Positions 17,801 to 26,165 of a stretch of 50,977 nt of DNA are shown in pieces; within the stretch, counting starts at the first letter, position 1; every line of letters begins with the position of its first letter. Location: positions 1 to 50,977 of the forward strand of contig SIAK01000018.1 in the NCBI GenBank assembly GCA_009691805.1, written 5' to 3'. The DNA is from Phycisphaerales bacterium. GTDB taxonomy: Bacteria; Planctomycetota; Phycisphaerae; Phycisphaerales; SM1A02. A program made the position numbers and the translations under genes. The notes under the pieces were generated by a model. The model was given only the letters and a program-made list of their open reading frames with translations. It made no database searches and was not told where the DNA came from.

Positions 17801-18423
17801 TCGCGAAGGCGGCGAAAGTCTCGGAGTGGTCGGGGGGCAAGCTTGGCTACATCCATATTCAAGGCATGGATCAGCCATCACTCGATGATTTCGAACGAGA
17901 TCTCTACGCAGCAGCGCACGGTAAAGAGGGCTTGCTCGTGGATGTTCGCAATAACGGTGGTGGCTGGACTGCCGATCGATTTCTCGCATCCATCATGGTG
18001 AAGCCGTACGCGTACACGATGCCGCGCGATGGTGATCCGAAGGACACGGGTCACTATCCGCAAGATCGTTTGTTCATCCAGCGCTACACGATGCCGATGA
18101 ACATGCTCTGCAACGAGAAGAGTTTTTCGAACGCGGAGATCGTCTCGCACGCGTTCAAGTCGCTCGAGCGCGGCACACTTGTTGGGCAGCAGACGTACGG
18201 CGGCGTGATTTCCACGGGTTCAAGTTCGCTTGCCGATGGCACGACCGTGCGCATGCCGTTCCGTGGTTGGTATCTCACGGATGGAACGGACATGGAAGAA
18301 CATGGCGCTGCGCCCGACATCACCGTCGTGCAAACGCCTGAAGATGAGTCGAAGGATGAAGACGCGCAACTTCGCGCAGCAGTGGATGACTTGCTCAAGC
18401 GTTGCGGTGCAGCGAAGCAGTAA
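14887..18423 (+). CDS. Tricorn-like protease (PD40 propellers, PDZ, S41 peptidase core), exported
   Basis: 1178 residues. A signal peptide (SCVFISGSALFVSTALFAAE) puts it in the periplasm, unlike cytoplasmic archaeal tricorn. Residues 28-430 carry WD40-like PD40 repeats (YPALSPDGSTLTFTWRGDLW, TADGARIVFESERDG). A Lys/Glu/Asp linker spans about 445-478. Residues 480-800 form a second propeller (IPIPSPDGKRIAFTRN). The C-terminal part has the tricorn C1 His (DASHLGV, about His854), a PDZ domain (about 870-950) and the S41 core with Ser1081 in KSFSNAEIVSHAF. The likely role is processive cleavage of peptides into small fragments. TAGGAT lies at 14872-14877, nine bases before ATG. Pyrophosphatase follows 24 bases later. 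Confidence 0.93.
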   Translation: MRLTVLSCVFISGSALFVSTALFAAEVDLPRYPALSPDGSTLTFTWRGDLWRAPSGGGGATRLTSDTENDLHSAWTADGARIVFESERDGARNLWSMRADGSDLTQLTFGDASLALSGVGTLQGKEYAFVDASIEGDFFRSPRPYAVPIAGGALERVHDAFGGAVTAAPSGARVIFERGGSAWVRRGYNGPDNRDLWIWTPAGDAFTRVTQYDGNDGFARWIGDDEVLFLSDRGPAPTAGTLNLFRMKLTDGDASAVRLTEFDGTDVHSLTTDAAGSKAVFGVMDHLYAIDLKSPSAKPVQLAFTAPDDALRNREHRSIGKDVTEASLSPDGLTLAVIAGGDVFVRAIAEKSPTRRVTVGEFRERDIAWSADGLTLYFVSDSDGTYSIYGATVAETRADLKKEIEAANAPVKIVEPVVPALEVAPVEVAPIVAPAEAVKTDAPATPVVDEKKDEKKDEKKEESKTDKKDEKKKDPKFDPSRWADAIRFDVQPIVATLDHDTIPIPSPDGKRIAFTRNLGDLTVLDLPTKEVKILRAGFDQELDYAWSPDGSFIAFAEDDQDFNKDIWFIASDGSGAAINVTRHPDSDYRPRFSADGKVMSFLSERTNEEVDVWMVFLDKDLEGMAAKDLEEYFKTANENLKKRKPIEALASVITPEVKPDAKPEAAIVAKATFADLELEDAYRRVRRVTTMPGNEGNLELLPAGDKLLFSAADAAPAANPGEGPPRQGTLSLVKYDGSDLKKLTASGRVVGLSLQGDKATLVGSTGAQIMVLPAGDAKGADVSAVNEVDLAQLNGQKFDDVARLMGLCFYHQSMKGLDWWALAKQYRTLAEHARTSEEFDWVANRFIGHLDASHLGVRSPEPTAASKRAQGRLGVATIACASGREVTDVLLDSAAARATLALKAGDIITAIDAEIVVPAKPLELLLVGKVGQECVVTFTRPNADGTSKELRTLIVPDASMEERRLRYRAATIAKAAKVSEWSGGKLGYIHIQGMDQPSLDDFERDLYAAAHGKEGLLVDVRNNGGGWTADRFLASIMVKPYAYTMPRDGDPKDTGHYPQDRLFIQRYTMPMNMLCNEKSFSNAEIVSHAFKSLERGTLVGQQTYGGVISTGSSSLADGTTVRMPFRGWYLTDGTDMEEHGAAPDITVVQTPEDESKDEDAQLRAAVDDLLKRCGAAKQ
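16231..16320 (+). repeat. Lys/Glu/Asp-coding minisatellite inside the tricorn gene
   Basis: The 12-base unit GAGAAGAAGGAC and its variants repeat in tandem, coding for DEKK-type residues that join the two propellers. It is the only low-complexity tract in the gene, a likely site of length variation between strains. Confidence 0.7.
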
Positions 18424-18447
18424 GCACGAAGCCGAAGGAATCATCGA

Positions 18448-19068
18448 ATGGCAGCAGCAGGAGACTTCAGTCCATTTCGCCCGCATCCGTGGCACGGGCT
18501 TTCGACGGGACAATCGCCGCCATCGTTGCTGCGCGCGTTCATCGAAGTCACGCCGAGTGACACGATGAAATATGAAATCGATAAGCAATCGGGCTACATG
18601 CGCCTCGACCGGCCGCAGCGATCGAGCTCATTGCCTCCCACGCCGTATGGATTCGTGCCGCGCACGTACTGCGGTGCGCGTGTTTGCGCGCTCTCGCCGA
18701 CTTCGACGAAGGGCGACGAAGATCCGCTTGATATCTGCGTGATTGCGGAACAACCCATCGATCGTGGCGAAGTGTTGCTCGACGCGCGCGTTGTCGGTGT
18801 CGTGCAGATGATCGACGGTGGCGAAGCAGACGACAAGATCATCGCGGTGCTTGTGAGTGATCCTGTGTACGGCGCGGTCACGGATGTCTCGGAATTGCCA
18901 AAGGCGGTCGTCGCTCGGCTGGTCCACTATTTTTCGAGCTACAAGTCGATGCCCGGAGAAACGAACAAAGTTGTCATTGGCGGAACCTTCGGGCGCGCGC
19001 GTGCAGAGACGGTCGTGCGCGCTGCGATGGAAGATTACGACGCGCTCATCGCCACGCTCAGCCACTGA
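18448..19068 (+). CDS. ppa: Inorganic pyrophosphatase (family I)
   Basis: Soluble cytoplasmic Mg-dependent enzyme that hydrolyses pyrophosphate and drives biosynthetic reactions. The 206-residue protein shows the family I order: EIDKQSGYMRLDRP (substrate Lys/Arg), YGFVPRTYCG, the metal-binding GDEDPLDICVIAEQP in place of the usual DGDPxDVLV, DDKIIAVLVSDP, and HYFSSYK near the C-terminus. About 20 extra N-terminal residues precede the domain. AAGGA lies about nine bases upstream of ATG. A gap of only 24 bases after the tricorn gene suggests a shared transcript. Confidence 0.92.
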   Translation: MAAAGDFSPFRPHPWHGLSTGQSPPSLLRAFIEVTPSDTMKYEIDKQSGYMRLDRPQRSSSLPPTPYGFVPRTYCGARVCALSPTSTKGDEDPLDICVIAEQPIDRGEVLLDARVVGVVQMIDGGEADDKIIAVLVSDPVYGAVTDVSELPKAVVARLVHYFSSYKSMPGETNKVVIGGTFGRARAETVVRAAMEDYDALIATLSH

Positions 19069-19083
19069 AACCGTCGTCGCGAT

Positions 19084-20193
19084 TCAATCGGAATCGACCG
19101 AGTCATCCGGCGCGGGCGGTGGAGGCAATGCCGCCTCTTCGTCACGCAAATTTTGACCTTCGCGTGCGATCGAATCGTAAATCGATGCGAGCAATCCCAC
19201 GAGCGGAAACTTGCCTCCGAGAGGTGACTGGCCGAGTCGTTTGAGCAGCGCGTGCGCAGCGAACGGCTCGGATGTTGTGGCGTCTGAACTTGGCGCGCAT
19301 TCGCCTTGCGGTCGCCAGAAATGCTGCAAGCACGCGTCGATCGGTGGCGCGTGACTTCCAGCTTCGGCAACAGGTGGCATGGAATGCGCACGCGCAATGC
19401 CGCGCGTTGCAATCGCGCGCGCTTCTTGCAAACGCTCGAGCAACTTCTGTCCATCGAGTCCGCGCAGCGTAAACGCGAGGAGTGGATCGCCCGCAAGTCG
19501 CTCCGCCAATAGTGCAGCGACGCAGACAACGTGCTTGCAGGAAACTGTCGGCGTGCATGTTCCACAAGTGCACGTACATCGCACTTCGCTCATGGACTGC
19601 GGAACAAGACTCAATCCCAACGATTGAAACGGACTCTCGACTTGCGGCGGCAATTCGCCTGCGAGAAGTTTCGCGCTGTAGAGCGCTTCGCGTGCCATGA
19701 TCTGCACGACGCGGTCCCAATCCGAAGGGCTGAACACATCCGTGTCAATGCGCACTTGATAAGGACGAGGTTCACGACCCTGCACCGCGGCTTCAATGCC
19801 GTGCGGGGTGATGATGAGCGACGCAGTTTGCCCTTGTCGTCCGTAGTCAAGCGCTTCTTCGAAGAGATCTGGGTTGCCTGAACCACACAGCAATTCCGTC
19901 CAAGGCGCGGCGGGCCAGGGCAGTCCGTCCAAGTTCTCTTTGCGGCGGAATCGAATCCCGTGCTTGAGCCGGCGCGGACCTTCTTGTCTGCGCTGCGAAC
20001 GGAAGTTCGGCGCAAAGGCGCCTGTTTGGAGCGGACTTTGCAACGAACGCATCGACGTCGAGGTCGAGGTTGTGTTGATGATCTCAGGTTCGTCGGAAAC
20101 GAAACCATCATTCGCGAGCGCAGCCTCCGTCTTCTCGCGAAGCTCGTCGGGGGTCACGCAGTCGTTGGGTTGCACTGGATCAGGCGTGTTCAA
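19084..20193 (-). CDS. SWIM zinc-finger protein paired with SNF2 helicase
   Basis: 369 residues. The central motif CTCGTC...SCKHVVCVAALLAERL (about 210-235) is a SWIM zinc finger (CxCx(n)CxH), a DNA- or protein-binding element often encoded beside bacterial SNF2 ATPases. Residues 85-200 form a conserved-looking domain (RRKENLDGLPWPAAPWTELL...). The N-terminal 80 and C-terminal 60 residues are low-complexity and acidic. The start is TTG at 20193, which overlaps the SNF2 TGA stop as TTGA; the next ATG (residue 48) would remove this coupling. It probably works with the helicase encoded upstream. The biochemical role is unknown. Confidence 0.85.
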   Translation of the reverse strand: MNTPDPVQPNDCVTPDELREKTEAALANDGFVSDEPEIINTTSTSTSMRSLQSPLQTGAFAPNFRSQRRQEGPRRLKHGIRFRRKENLDGLPWPAAPWTELLCGSGNPDLFEEALDYGRQGQTASLIITPHGIEAAVQGREPRPYQVRIDTDVFSPSDWDRVVQIMAREALYSAKLLAGELPPQVESPFQSLGLSLVPQSMSEVRCTCTCGTCTPTVSCKHVVCVAALLAERLAGDPLLAFTLRGLDGQKLLERLQEARAIATRGIARAHSMPPVAEAGSHAPPIDACLQHFWRPQGECAPSSDATTSEPFAAHALLKRLGQSPLGGKFPLVGLLASIYDSIAREGQNLRDEEAALPPPPAPDDSVDSD

Positions 20194-23100
20194 TCTTCAT
20201 CCTCCACGCCGTCGCGCCTGAGTGAAAGCAAATCGCGGAGTTGTCCGATCGAAAGTTCGGTGAGCCATTGCTCGCCTGTACCGATGATTTGCTTCGCAAG
20301 TTCGGTCTTCTGTTCGATCATCAAATCGATCTGCTGTTCGAGCGTTCCCGTCGACATCATCTTGTGCACGTTGACCGTGCGGTGCTGTCCGATGCGGAAC
20401 GCGCGATCGGTGGCTTGATTTTCAACTGCAGGATTCCACCAACGATCGAAGTGGAACACGTGATTCGCAGCAGTGAGGTTGAGACCCACGCCGCCCGCCT
20501 TCAACGACAAGACAAAGAATGGACACGCAGGATCGTTCGATTGGAATCGATCGACGAGTTGATCACGCTTCGCTTGCGGAGTTCCGCCATGGAGGAAGAG
20601 CGCTTCGATGCCGAGTTCGCGCCGAATCATCGAAACGAGAATGTGTCCCATCTGACGGTACTGCGTGAAGATGAGCGCGCGGTCCTTGTTCGCCGCGAGT
20701 TCTTCGAGCATCTCAATGAGTCGCGTTGCCTTGCCGCTTCGCTTGGATGCGACAGGACTCTCGGAAACAACGCCGTCGAGGTCTTCATTCTCATCCTGAA
20801 CGCCGAGTTCCTTCTGTCGAAGGAAGTGCGCAGGGTGATTGCAAATCTGCTTCAACTTCACGAGTGCACTGAGCACCAATCCGCGTCGCTGAATGCCTTC
20901 GCTCGAGTCGACCTTGTGCAACATCTCCGCAACAACTGCTTCGTAGAGCTGCGCTTGTTCCACAGTGAGCGGCACAATCTGTCGCGACTCGATGAGTGGC
21001 GGCAGATCGGTGATGACCGTCGGATCGGTCTTGAGTCGTCGCAAGATGAACGGACGCACGAGCGCCTTCAATCGTTCGCCTTGTCGGCGATCCTTATGAC
21101 GTTCGATCGGCATCGCAAAGCGACGACGGAAGTCTGCGTTCGTGCCGAGGTAACTCGGCGTGCAGAACTCCAAGATCGACCAGAGTTCCGAGAGACGATT
21201 CTCGACAGGCGTGCCTGTGAGAGCGACGCGATGACCTGTGCGCAACGAACGAATCGACGCGGTCTGCTTCGTCGGCGGATTCTTAATGTGTTGCGCTTCA
21301 TCGAGCGCAACGCGTCGCCAGTGCACGCGATTGAGCGTCTCAAGATCGCGCACGACAAGTGCGTAGGTGGTCACGATGACATCGCTCGACAGCGCGACCT
21401 TGACGAAATTTTCTTCGGTCGGTCGGTCGGGTCCGTGATGCACGTGGACCTGCAATTCAGGCGCGAAACGATGCAGTTCGCGCGTCCAGTTTCCAACCAC
21501 CGACATCGGGCAGACGAGCAGTGTTGGACCAACGACGCGGTCGCCCGCCATCTGTCTCTCGTGTTGCATGAGTGCAATGAGTTGCACAGTCTTGCCAAGT
21601 CCCATGTCATCGGCGAGGCAACCACCGAGTCCAAACTTGTCGAGGAACGCAAGCCAAGAGACGCCGATCAATTGATACGGACGCAGCGTGCCTTGGAACT
21701 TCAGCGGTTGTTCCACTCTGGAGAACGCTTCATTGCCGGTGAAACTCAGCAGTTCCGTGACCCAACCAGAACTATCGAGTCCAAGAATCGGCAGTCCACC
21801 GTCCGCGCCATCGAGACCATTCGCCAAGCGCAATGCTTGCATCACGGTCATCTGCCCGCCGGGATGCTCCTTCAGGAAGCGCATCGCGCCGACGAGATCT
21901 TCTGGTCGAATCTCAACCCACTGCCCGCCCACGCGCAAGAGTGGCGAGCCTTGTCCTGCGAGTCGTTGAAACTCTTCGATCGACAACGGCTGTTCGCCAA
22001 GCGCGATCTGCCAGGAATAATCGACGAGCGAATGCAATCCCAAATGTGACTGCTCGCCTGAGCCTGTTGCGCCGCCTACGAAGTCAGGAGCGGAAGAACC
22101 TGAATCAATGACGAGCCGCGCGCCGAGTCTGCTTGCCGTTTGTCCCCACCATGGAGGCGCGATGACAACGAAGCCAGCTTCGGAGAGAATCGGGCGGAAG
22201 TCACGAAGGAATGCGTAGGCTTCGTTCGTGGAAAGTTCGAGTCCGCATGGTTCGTTTTCTTCGAGCGCGCGTTCAATGCGCGGCCAAATGCGCGCGGCGC
22301 GAGCGAGTTCACTCAAGAAGACATTGGCTGCGGGTTCGCCTTCGTCGCCCATGCGCGCGAGCAATCCCTTCAAGCCATCGCGCCCATGCGCCCACACTTG
22401 TTGAGCGTCAATGACGACTGGAGGATCGTCGGTCGTGATCAGTTTGAACTGCAGATTCCAGCGCGCATTTCGACCATCTTGCGCGGGCGCATCGGGACTA
22501 TCGGATTCAGGTTCTTCCAGTTCAAGACAAAGTCGAACGAGTCGACCTTCGCCAACATCATCCAACTGTGCGAGCCACTGACGCGCGCCACGCATGAGAT
22601 ACGTGTCGCTGTGCTTGAGCCCTTCAACAGTGCGACTACTTCCAAGAAGTCCCGTGAGCCACGCCACATGTGCGTCGGTCTCCGGCACGCGTTCATCAAT
22701 CGCATCGCTGAAATTTTCGCGCACAAGCATGCTGCGCACTTCGCCGTCGACAAGTCCAACGAGCGCAGCTTCAAGACAATTCCACGGTTGGCTGCGGCAT
22801 TCATCTTCGCAACAACGCACGACAGGCGGCATCGATCGCAAGAGTGCATCCGTGCGCGCTGCAGGTTCACCATCCGCAAGCCATGGTTGCCACATCGCAA
22901 TAAAGCGACCTGACTTCTCTTGCACGAGACTTGGTACGACGCGCATATCAGCGAGAAGATCCGTCGCGAGATCCGCGAGCGCGCGCCACCATGCAAGTTC
23001 ATGACCGAGCAACGTCGCGCTGTGATCGCTCTCTTCCGCAGCGAGCAAGAATCGCAACGCAGCAGGCGCTTCGAGCGCGATCGCGGGCACTTCGATCGTG

Positions 23101-23480
23101 CTTGCGTGCAGAATGTCGTCATCCACATCAATCCAACCAAGCGCAAGCGCGAGGCGATCGCTCGGCATCGGCTCTGTGCCGCGCTCGGTTGTGCGCGAGG
23201 GCAGGACGAGTTTGAGAGGCTCGGTCGCTGTGATGATGTCATCCAGCGCGAGCACGCTGCTTCCGCCCGCAAGTGCACTGACAGCAGATGCGAGCGCTTC
23301 ACGAGTTACGGCAAATGGATGCACGTGAACAGAGGTCAGGACTTCCGTTGAAGTTTCCGTTGAGGCTTCTGCTGAAGTTGACGCATCAGCGGCAGGACGG
23401 CGAAGATTCTGCGCAAGAGGGGCGTCTTCGCCCCAGATATGTAGGCGGTCCCTCGTCCAAACAGCATGAATGACGAGCAT
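20190..23480 (-). CDS. SNF2-family DNA-dependent ATPase/helicase
   Basis: 1096 residues. The C-terminal half has the complete SNF2 motor: Walker A DDMGLGKTVQLIALM (about 625), DEAQHIKNP (about 728), LTGTPVENRLSELWSILEF, LFLHGGTPQAKRDQLVDRF, LSLKAGGVGLNLTAANHVFHFDRWWNPAVENQATDRAFRIGQ. The N-terminal 550 residues are the SNF2-associated region seen in bacterial SNF2 proteins and may regulate or contact DNA. Expected activity is ATP-driven translocation on duplex DNA that remodels bound proteins; no nuclease is fused. It forms an operon with the SWIM protein. tRNA-Lys lies 43 bases upstream on the same strand and could supply its promoter. Confidence 0.95.
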   Translation of the reverse strand: MLVIHAVWTRDRLHIWGEDAPLAQNLRRPAADASTSAEASTETSTEVLTSVHVHPFAVTREALASAVSALAGGSSVLALDDIITATEPLKLVLPSRTTERGTEPMPSDRLALALGWIDVDDDILHASTIEVPAIALEAPAALRFLLAAEESDHSATLLGHELAWWRALADLATDLLADMRVVPSLVQEKSGRFIAMWQPWLADGEPAARTDALLRSMPPVVRCCEDECRSQPWNCLEAALVGLVDGEVRSMLVRENFSDAIDERVPETDAHVAWLTGLLGSSRTVEGLKHSDTYLMRGARQWLAQLDDVGEGRLVRLCLELEEPESDSPDAPAQDGRNARWNLQFKLITTDDPPVVIDAQQVWAHGRDGLKGLLARMGDEGEPAANVFLSELARAARIWPRIERALEENEPCGLELSTNEAYAFLRDFRPILSEAGFVVIAPPWWGQTASRLGARLVIDSGSSAPDFVGGATGSGEQSHLGLHSLVDYSWQIALGEQPLSIEEFQRLAGQGSPLLRVGGQWVEIRPEDLVGAMRFLKEHPGGQMTVMQALRLANGLDGADGGLPILGLDSSGWVTELLSFTGNEAFSRVEQPLKFQGTLRPYQLIGVSWLAFLDKFGLGGCLADDMGLGKTVQLIALMQHERQMAGDRVVGPTLLVCPMSVVGNWTRELHRFAPELQVHVHHGPDRPTEENFVKVALSSDVIVTTYALVVRDLETLNRVHWRRVALDEAQHIKNPPTKQTASIRSLRTGHRVALTGTPVENRLSELWSILEFCTPSYLGTNADFRRRFAMPIERHKDRRQGERLKALVRPFILRRLKTDPTVITDLPPLIESRQIVPLTVEQAQLYEAVVAEMLHKVDSSEGIQRRGLVLSALVKLKQICNHPAHFLRQKELGVQDENEDLDGVVSESPVASKRSGKATRLIEMLEELAANKDRALIFTQYRQMGHILVSMIRRELGIEALFLHGGTPQAKRDQLVDRFQSNDPACPFFVLSLKAGGVGLNLTAANHVFHFDRWWNPAVENQATDRAFRIGQHRTVNVHKMMSTGTLEQQIDLMIEQKTELAKQIIGTGEQWLTELSIGQLRDLLSLRRDGVEDED

Positions 23481-23523
23481 GGGCGTGAGATCCGTTCGGT
23501 CTGAGGCTATCGGTGCAAAACAA

Positions 23524-23596
23524 TGATTGCGCTGGGATTCGAACCCAGGACCTAGCGGTTAAAAGCCGCTTGCTCTACCAGCTGAGCTACGCAACC
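23524..23596 (-). tRNA. tRNA-Lys (anticodon UUU)
   Basis: A complete 73-base cloverleaf on the minus strand: acceptor GGTTGCG with CGCAATC (one G-U), D-arm GCTCAGCTGGTAGAGC, anticodon arm AGCGG-CTTTTAA-CCGCT with anticodon TTT, and T-arm CTGGG-TTCGAAT-CCCAG. The discriminator is A. CCA is not encoded. TACACT at 23610-23615 is a likely -10 box. Confidence 0.97.
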
Positions 23597-23727
23597 GCGA
23601 AGGGGGGAAAGTGTACCCGAACCATCACCTTCCACGACTGCCTTTGCGTCAATTTGCGCGCGTCATCAATGCGTGGCACGGCGATTGATCTCTTGGTTTG
23701 GACTGACCGATGCACGGAGTGCTCGCT

Positions 23728-25110
23728 ATGAAAACCGCACGGACGCAAACCATCTCATTCTTGACCGCTTCCCTCGCACTGAGCGCGCTTTCGGGCTGCT
23801 CGATGTTCGACTTCGGTTCGACCGAGCCGACTCGAAACGCCGTTGCCGCTCCAAAGCGCAGTGCGGCGAAGGCGTCGCTTCCTGCCGCGAACCCTGCAGG
23901 AGATGCGCTTGTCTCGGCAGATCATGCCGCAGGAAACTCAAGCAACTTTTCAGCCGCGCCGCGCTCGGTGGAATTCGGTGCGCCGACTTCATCTTCAGGT
24001 GGTAGTGGTGATACTTCTGCGGCTGCAGGACAACGTCGCTCCACGATGCCTGTTGGCTTGTACGGCGACACGCGTCGCATTCAAGATTCGAACCTCTCTG
24101 AAGGTGGCGGAAATCTCTCGCAGGTTTCATACGCAACCGAAGGTGGCGACTACAGCCCTGATGTTGAGCGTCAAGGACGATTCGTCGTCTATGCGTCCAC
24201 GCAGCACCGCCCAACATTTGATGTGTATCGCAAAGCAATTGATGGTCGCACGACCACGCAGCTCACGACGGATCCTGCGGATGATCTGATGCCTTCAGCT
24301 TCGCCTGATGGAACACGGATCGCGTTCGCGTCCAATCGCAACGGCAACTGGGACATCTTCGTCATGAGTGTGGATGGCGGACCTCCAACGCAAGTCAGCA
24401 GCGACGCGGATGATGAAGTGCAGCCAACATGGGCGCCTGATTCCCGTCGCCTCGCGTTCAGTCGCAAGAACGGTCGCACGGAGACGTGGGAGATTTGGAT
24501 TGTCGACACGTCCGCGCCAGCTGCGCGCACGTTTGTCTGCGAAGGATTCCTTCCGCGCTGGTCGCCTGAAGCAACGCAAGATCGTTTGCTCTTTCAGCGC
24601 GCGCGACAACGCGGCTCGCGTCTCTATGGACTCTGGACGATTGAACTCGACCGCGGTGAAGGCAAGAATCCGACGGAGATCGTGAGCGCGAAAAACGCTG
24701 CTGTTCTACAGCCAAACTGGTCACCCGATGGGGCGCAGATTGTCTTCACAACCGTTGTGAATCCCGATGGAAACAGCGAATGGCCGACGCAATCGGACAT
24801 TTGGACGGTCTATCGTGATGGCACGAATCGCGTGAGTCTCACGAACAGTCGCTTCCGCAATATGCAGCCCGCTTGGGGCGTGGATGGTCGCGTGTACTTC
24901 GTGAGCAATCGCGGTGGTGTCGAAAACATTTGGTCGGTCGCAGCGCCGACAACTGCGCGAATGAGCGCGCCTACGAATATCGCAACTGTGCCTTTCGTGC
25001 CAGCGACGCCGATGATTGTTGCGCCAGGACTCGCGCCTGCTCTTGCAGATCCACTCGCAGGTGCTGATGGTCCGATGTCGATCGATCCTGCCGATGGAAC
25101 GATGCCCTGA
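23728..25110 (+). CDS. PD40 beta-propeller lipoprotein (TolB C-terminal-like)
   Basis: 460 residues beginning MKTARTQTISFLTASLALSALSGC, a type II signal peptide with lipobox LSGC. A Ser/Gly/Ala-rich spacer (about 30-120) precedes at least five PD40 blades: YSPDVERQGRFVVYAST, MPSASPDGTRIAFASNRNGN, QPTWAPDSRRLAFSRKNG, QPNWSPDGAQIVFTT and QPAWGVDGRVYFVSNRGG. This is the TolB-type propeller, a protein-binding platform. GGAG at 23715-23718 supports ATG 23728 over 23710. The next gene encodes a lipoprotein resembling the missing TolB N-terminal domain. Confidence 0.88.
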   Translation: MKTARTQTISFLTASLALSALSGCSMFDFGSTEPTRNAVAAPKRSAAKASLPAANPAGDALVSADHAAGNSSNFSAAPRSVEFGAPTSSSGGSGDTSAAAGQRRSTMPVGLYGDTRRIQDSNLSEGGGNLSQVSYATEGGDYSPDVERQGRFVVYASTQHRPTFDVYRKAIDGRTTTQLTTDPADDLMPSASPDGTRIAFASNRNGNWDIFVMSVDGGPPTQVSSDADDEVQPTWAPDSRRLAFSRKNGRTETWEIWIVDTSAPAARTFVCEGFLPRWSPEATQDRLLFQRARQRGSRLYGLWTIELDRGEGKNPTEIVSAKNAAVLQPNWSPDGAQIVFTTVVNPDGNSEWPTQSDIWTVYRDGTNRVSLTNSRFRNMQPAWGVDGRVYFVSNRGGVENIWSVAAPTTARMSAPTNIATVPFVPATPMIVAPGLAPALADPLAGADGPMSIDPADGTMP

Positions 25111-25176
25111 ATACGCGCGCGATGAGATTGTGAAAGCCCAAGGAACGGGAACTTCGAGCGCATGGAGGCGCAGCCA

Positions 25177-25947
25177 ATGAACACGCAGCCGAATCAATCT
25201 AATCGTTTCGCACTTCGCACTATCAAAGCACTCGCAGCGCTCGCGCTCGTAGTGGGTGGCGCGACAGGATGCAGTCCTGTGCGCCTTTCGAATCCGGTCA
25301 TCTTGCAGAGTCCGTATCCGGAGGAGCGAGTGTGGGCAGTGGTTCCGTTTGGCAATGAATCAGGTGTGAGCATCGTCGATGGCGCTGCTGTCGCAGATCG
25401 CTTCGTCGAAGAGGCGGAAGGCGTTGACGGACTGCGATGCTTGCCAGTGAATCGAACCATCGCAGCGATGAAGTCGCTTGGTATGACGGGCGTGTTTGAT
25501 CGCCAACAGGCGTCGACGTTGATGCGAACACTGCAAGCGGACGGACTCGTACTCGGGACCGTGACAACGTATGACCCGTACAAACCACTTCGTCTTGGCA
25601 TCGCGGTTGAACTGATCTCAGGTTCGCCTGAAGACAATCGTCGACCGATTGATCTGCGCGAACTGACGATGCCGACGAGTGAATCGTTCGGAACCGAGGG
25701 GACGGGCGCTCGTGTTGCGATGGCGCAAGCGTCGCGACTGTTTGACGCACGCGGTCATGACACCATGGCGGAACTCGATGTCTACACGATGGGCCGGACT
25801 GAGCAGGATGGATCTTTCGGGAACCGAGCCTACGAAACCCGAATGGATCTCTTCGCGCGGTTCGCCTCGTATGTCCTCATTCGCGACCTCCTCCACCAAG
25901 AGGGTTATCGCATCAACCCAGAGATCGTCGTCGGACAATCTGAGTGA
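25177..25947 (+). CDS. TolB-N/CsgG-like lipoprotein
   Basis: 256 residues with a lipoprotein signal (LAALALVVGGATGC). After the Cys, VWAVVPFGNESGVSIVDGAAVADRFVEEAE...LRCLPVNRTIAAMKSLGM...LMRTLQADGLVLGTVTTYDPYKPLRLGIAVELI follows the pattern of the alpha/beta domain shared by TolB N-terminus, CsgG and related envelope lipoproteins. Nothing suggests the CsgG pore hairpins. GGAGG at 25164-25168 precedes ATG 25177 by eight bases. It follows the propeller lipoprotein by 66 bases on the same strand and is probably co-transcribed. Confidence 0.8.
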   Translation: MNTQPNQSNRFALRTIKALAALALVVGGATGCSPVRLSNPVILQSPYPEERVWAVVPFGNESGVSIVDGAAVADRFVEEAEGVDGLRCLPVNRTIAAMKSLGMTGVFDRQQASTLMRTLQADGLVLGTVTTYDPYKPLRLGIAVELISGSPEDNRRPIDLRELTMPTSESFGTEGTGARVAMAQASRLFDARGHDTMAELDVYTMGRTEQDGSFGNRAYETRMDLFARFASYVLIRDLLHQEGYRINPEIVVGQSE

Positions 25948-26079
25948 TGGGGGCTGAGGATGCGTTTGCGAGGCCCTGAAGGCTTCGCGCCATCTCGACT
26001 CAATACGGCGTTTTCACCGCCGGAAAGCCATAAATCTCGTTTAAGTCGGTAGATGCGAACCGTGATTCGAAATTGGTTC

Positions 26080-26109
26080 TTGCTTTATCGAGCCGAAGAT
26101 TCCTAATAT
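26080..26109 (+). promoter_or_regulatory. Sigma70-like promoter for the tyrosine recombinase
   Basis: -35 TTGCTT (26080-26085) and -10 TAATAT (26104-26109), spacing 18. The predicted start near 26116 leaves a leader of about 150 bases before ATG 26270, unusually long for this window. Confidence 0.5.
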
Positions 26110-26127
26110 CGGTCTCTGGTGAACGAG

Positions 26128-26165
26128 TTTTCGGTCTCAATGATTCTCAGCCATAAGACCGAAAA
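26128..26165 (+). repeat. Leader inverted repeat before the recombinase gene
   Basis: TTTTCGGTCT (26128-26137) pairs perfectly with AGACCGAAAA (26156-26165), loop of 18 bases. It could be an operator, a recombinase-binding site or an mRNA hairpin. There is no T-run, so it is not a simple terminator. Confidence 0.6.

Noticed and set aside
20241-22049. 602-codon plus-strand frame antisense to the SNF2 gene
   Set aside because: Very Arg/His/Glu-rich with no recognisable motif, and fully inside a well-supported gene on the other strand.
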